DNA from: Desulfobacterales bacterium
GTDB taxonomy: Bacteria; Desulfobacterota; Desulfobacteria; Desulfobacterales; JANQIE01
Reading direction: 5' to 3'
DNA length: 64,000 bases
NCBI GenBank assembly: GCA_028282295.1
Contig: JANQIE010000081.1
Location: forward strand, 1-64,000
How positions within the stretch are numbered: position 1 is the stretch's first letter; the number at the start of each line of letters is the position of its first letter. Both the position numbers and the translations under genes were made by a program. Of the stretch, positions 63,082-64,000 are shown in pieces. Below the pieces are notes generated by a model, which saw only the letters and a list, made by a program, of their open reading frames with translations, was not told the DNA's origin and ran no database searches.

Positions 63082-64000
63082 ATGGTAAAAATAACCGAAC
63101 CCGAATCCAGATATCGTGAAAAACGCCGGGCGCATTGGGACCGGATTGCCGCCACAAACGCCAAGGCGACTTCCTGGGGCGGTTGTTATCATGATCGCCT
63201 GCTGGTGGTTTACAGGGCGTTGATTCCACGCGGCAAGCGTGTTTTGGAGATCGGCTGCAGCACCGGTGACCTTTTGGCCGGGGTCCGGCCGTCGGTCGGC
63301 GTCGGCGTCGATTTTTCGCTGCCTATGCTTCAGGAGGGCGCCCGGCGGCATCCTGAGTTGTTGTTGATTCACGCGGATGCCCATCAACTATATCTTCGGG
63401 ATTCGTTTGATTACATTATCTTGTCGGACCTCGTAAACGACCTGTGGGACGTACAGACCGTGTTGACACAGATCGCCTCGATCGCCACGAGCCAGACGAG
63501 GATCATCATCAACACATACAGCCGGTTGTGGGAACTACCGCTGAAACTCGCGCAACGGCTGGGGGTCAAGACCGCCAACCTGGAGCAAAACTGGTTGACG
63601 GTGCAGGACCTGGACGGTTTGTTGCGGTTGACCAATTTCGAAACGATCCGCCATTGGAGCGAGGTTTTGTGGCCGGTGAAAACACGGGCCGTCGCCGGTT
63701 TCTTCAATCGCTATTTAGTAAAACTGTGGCCGCTGTATTATTTCGCCTTGACCAATGTGATTCTTGCCCGCCCCCAACAATTCCGTTTGGGTGCCAACCG
63801 GCGGCCAAAGGTTTCGGTCGTCATTCCGGCACGCAACGAGGCCGGCAATATCGACCGTATCATTGCACGAACACCGGAAATGGGAGCGGGCACCGAATTG
63901 CTGTTTGTCGAAGGCGGGTCGCATGACGATACCTACAAGGTGATCAAAAATGCGATTGAAGCGAATCCCCACCGGCGATGCCGGCTTTTGCGACAAAACG
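63082..64000 (+). CDS. Methyltransferase-glycosyltransferase 2 fusion protein, 3' partial
   Basis: Open to the window end (306 codons seen), so absent from the ORF track as one gene. Residues about 45-180 are a class I SAM methyltransferase (VLEIGCSTGDLLAGV, VGVDFSLPML). From residue 250 a GT-A glycosyltransferase family 2 domain begins (PKVSVVIPARNEAGNIDRII, then VEGGSHDDTYKVI). Probably cell-surface polysaccharide or lipid modification. Start ATG 63082 follows AAAGGAAATACCA. Confidence 0.82.
   Translation, partial: MVKITEPESRYREKRRAHWDRIAATNAKATSWGGCYHDRLLVVYRALIPRGKRVLEIGCSTGDLLAGVRPSVGVGVDFSLPMLQEGARRHPELLLIHADAHQLYLRDSFDYIILSDLVNDLWDVQTVLTQIASIATSQTRIIINTYSRLWELPLKLAQRLGVKTANLEQNWLTVQDLDGLLRLTNFETIRHWSEVLWPVKTRAVAGFFNRYLVKLWPLYYFALTNVILARPQQFRLGANRRPKVSVVIPARNEAGNIDRIIARTPEMGAGTELLFVEGGSHDDTYKVIKNAIEANPHRRCRLLRQN

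Noticed and set aside
1-64000. CRISPR array
   Set aside because: No regularly spaced direct repeats were seen; the repeats found are palindromic and dispersed.

Overview
The window looks like chromosome from a sulfate-reducing deltaproteobacterium (Desulfobacterota, probably Desulfobacterales, Desulfosarcina-like; the lineage is inferred from gene content only). Pointers are ATP sulfurylase, a periplasmic Tat-exported formate dehydrogenase and [NiFe(Se)] hydrogenase, EtfBA, many PAS histidine kinases, and heavy use of selenocysteine. Four genes are read through an in-frame UGA followed by a SECIS-like hairpin: selD, fdhA, a periplasmic thioredoxin-like protein and the hydrogenase large subunit. 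The ORF track breaks all four at the UGA.

Layout: 0.3-6.3 kb, a complete Dpp/Opp-type ABC importer (binding protein, two permeases, two ATPases). 6.3-7.4 kb, an FHA-GGDEF diguanylate cyclase and a frameshifted remnant. 7.8-9.1 kb, sat. 9.3-10.1 kb, an alpha/beta hydrolase. 10.2-12.8 kb, a psp operon (pspABC, divergent pspF, sigma-54 promoter). 13-14 kb, selD with Sec. 14.4-21.9 kb, two tandem TRAP-type binding proteins without TRAP permease, followed by two hybrid histidine kinases (probable ligand-sensing system). 21.9-22.2 kb, two tRNA-Ser. 23-26.4 kb, a MalT-like/SARP-like regulator. 26.8-31.6 kb, fdhA(Sec)-fdhB and fdhE. 31.8-37.1 kb (minus strand), an operon of a Sec thioredoxin-like protein, peroxiredoxin, LivK-like lipoprotein, histidine kinase and REC-STAS regulator. 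37.7-51.4 kb, hydrogenase small and large subunits (Sec in the N-terminal CxxC motif), maturation protease, hypC, an RND transporter-histidine kinase fusion, a cytoplasmic sensory-type hydrogenase pair, a PAS kinase, a REC protein, hypD and hypE. 51.5-59.8 kb, apbE, etfB, etfA, rimO, a polyprenyl synthase, a FlgT-like exported protein, a CDP-alcohol phosphatidyltransferase, tRNA-Val and a PilZ protein. 60-62.7 kb (minus strand), a nickel/cobalt ECF transporter. The window ends inside a methyltransferase-glycosyltransferase fusion gene.

How it fits together: H2 and formate are probably oxidised in the periplasm by the hydrogenase and FdhAB. SelD supplies activated selenium, the ECF system probably supplies nickel, and HyaD-type protease/HypC/HypD/HypE mature the hydrogenase (HypA, HypB and HypF are not in the window). 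The sensory-type hydrogenase and its PAS kinase probably report H2. A paralogous kinase/REC pair sits in the periplasmic redoxin operon, and a third copy of the same transmitter is fused to an RND transporter.

A family of about 143-bp palindromic MITE-like repeats (two full copies, shorter derivatives and solo ends) is scattered between these operons.
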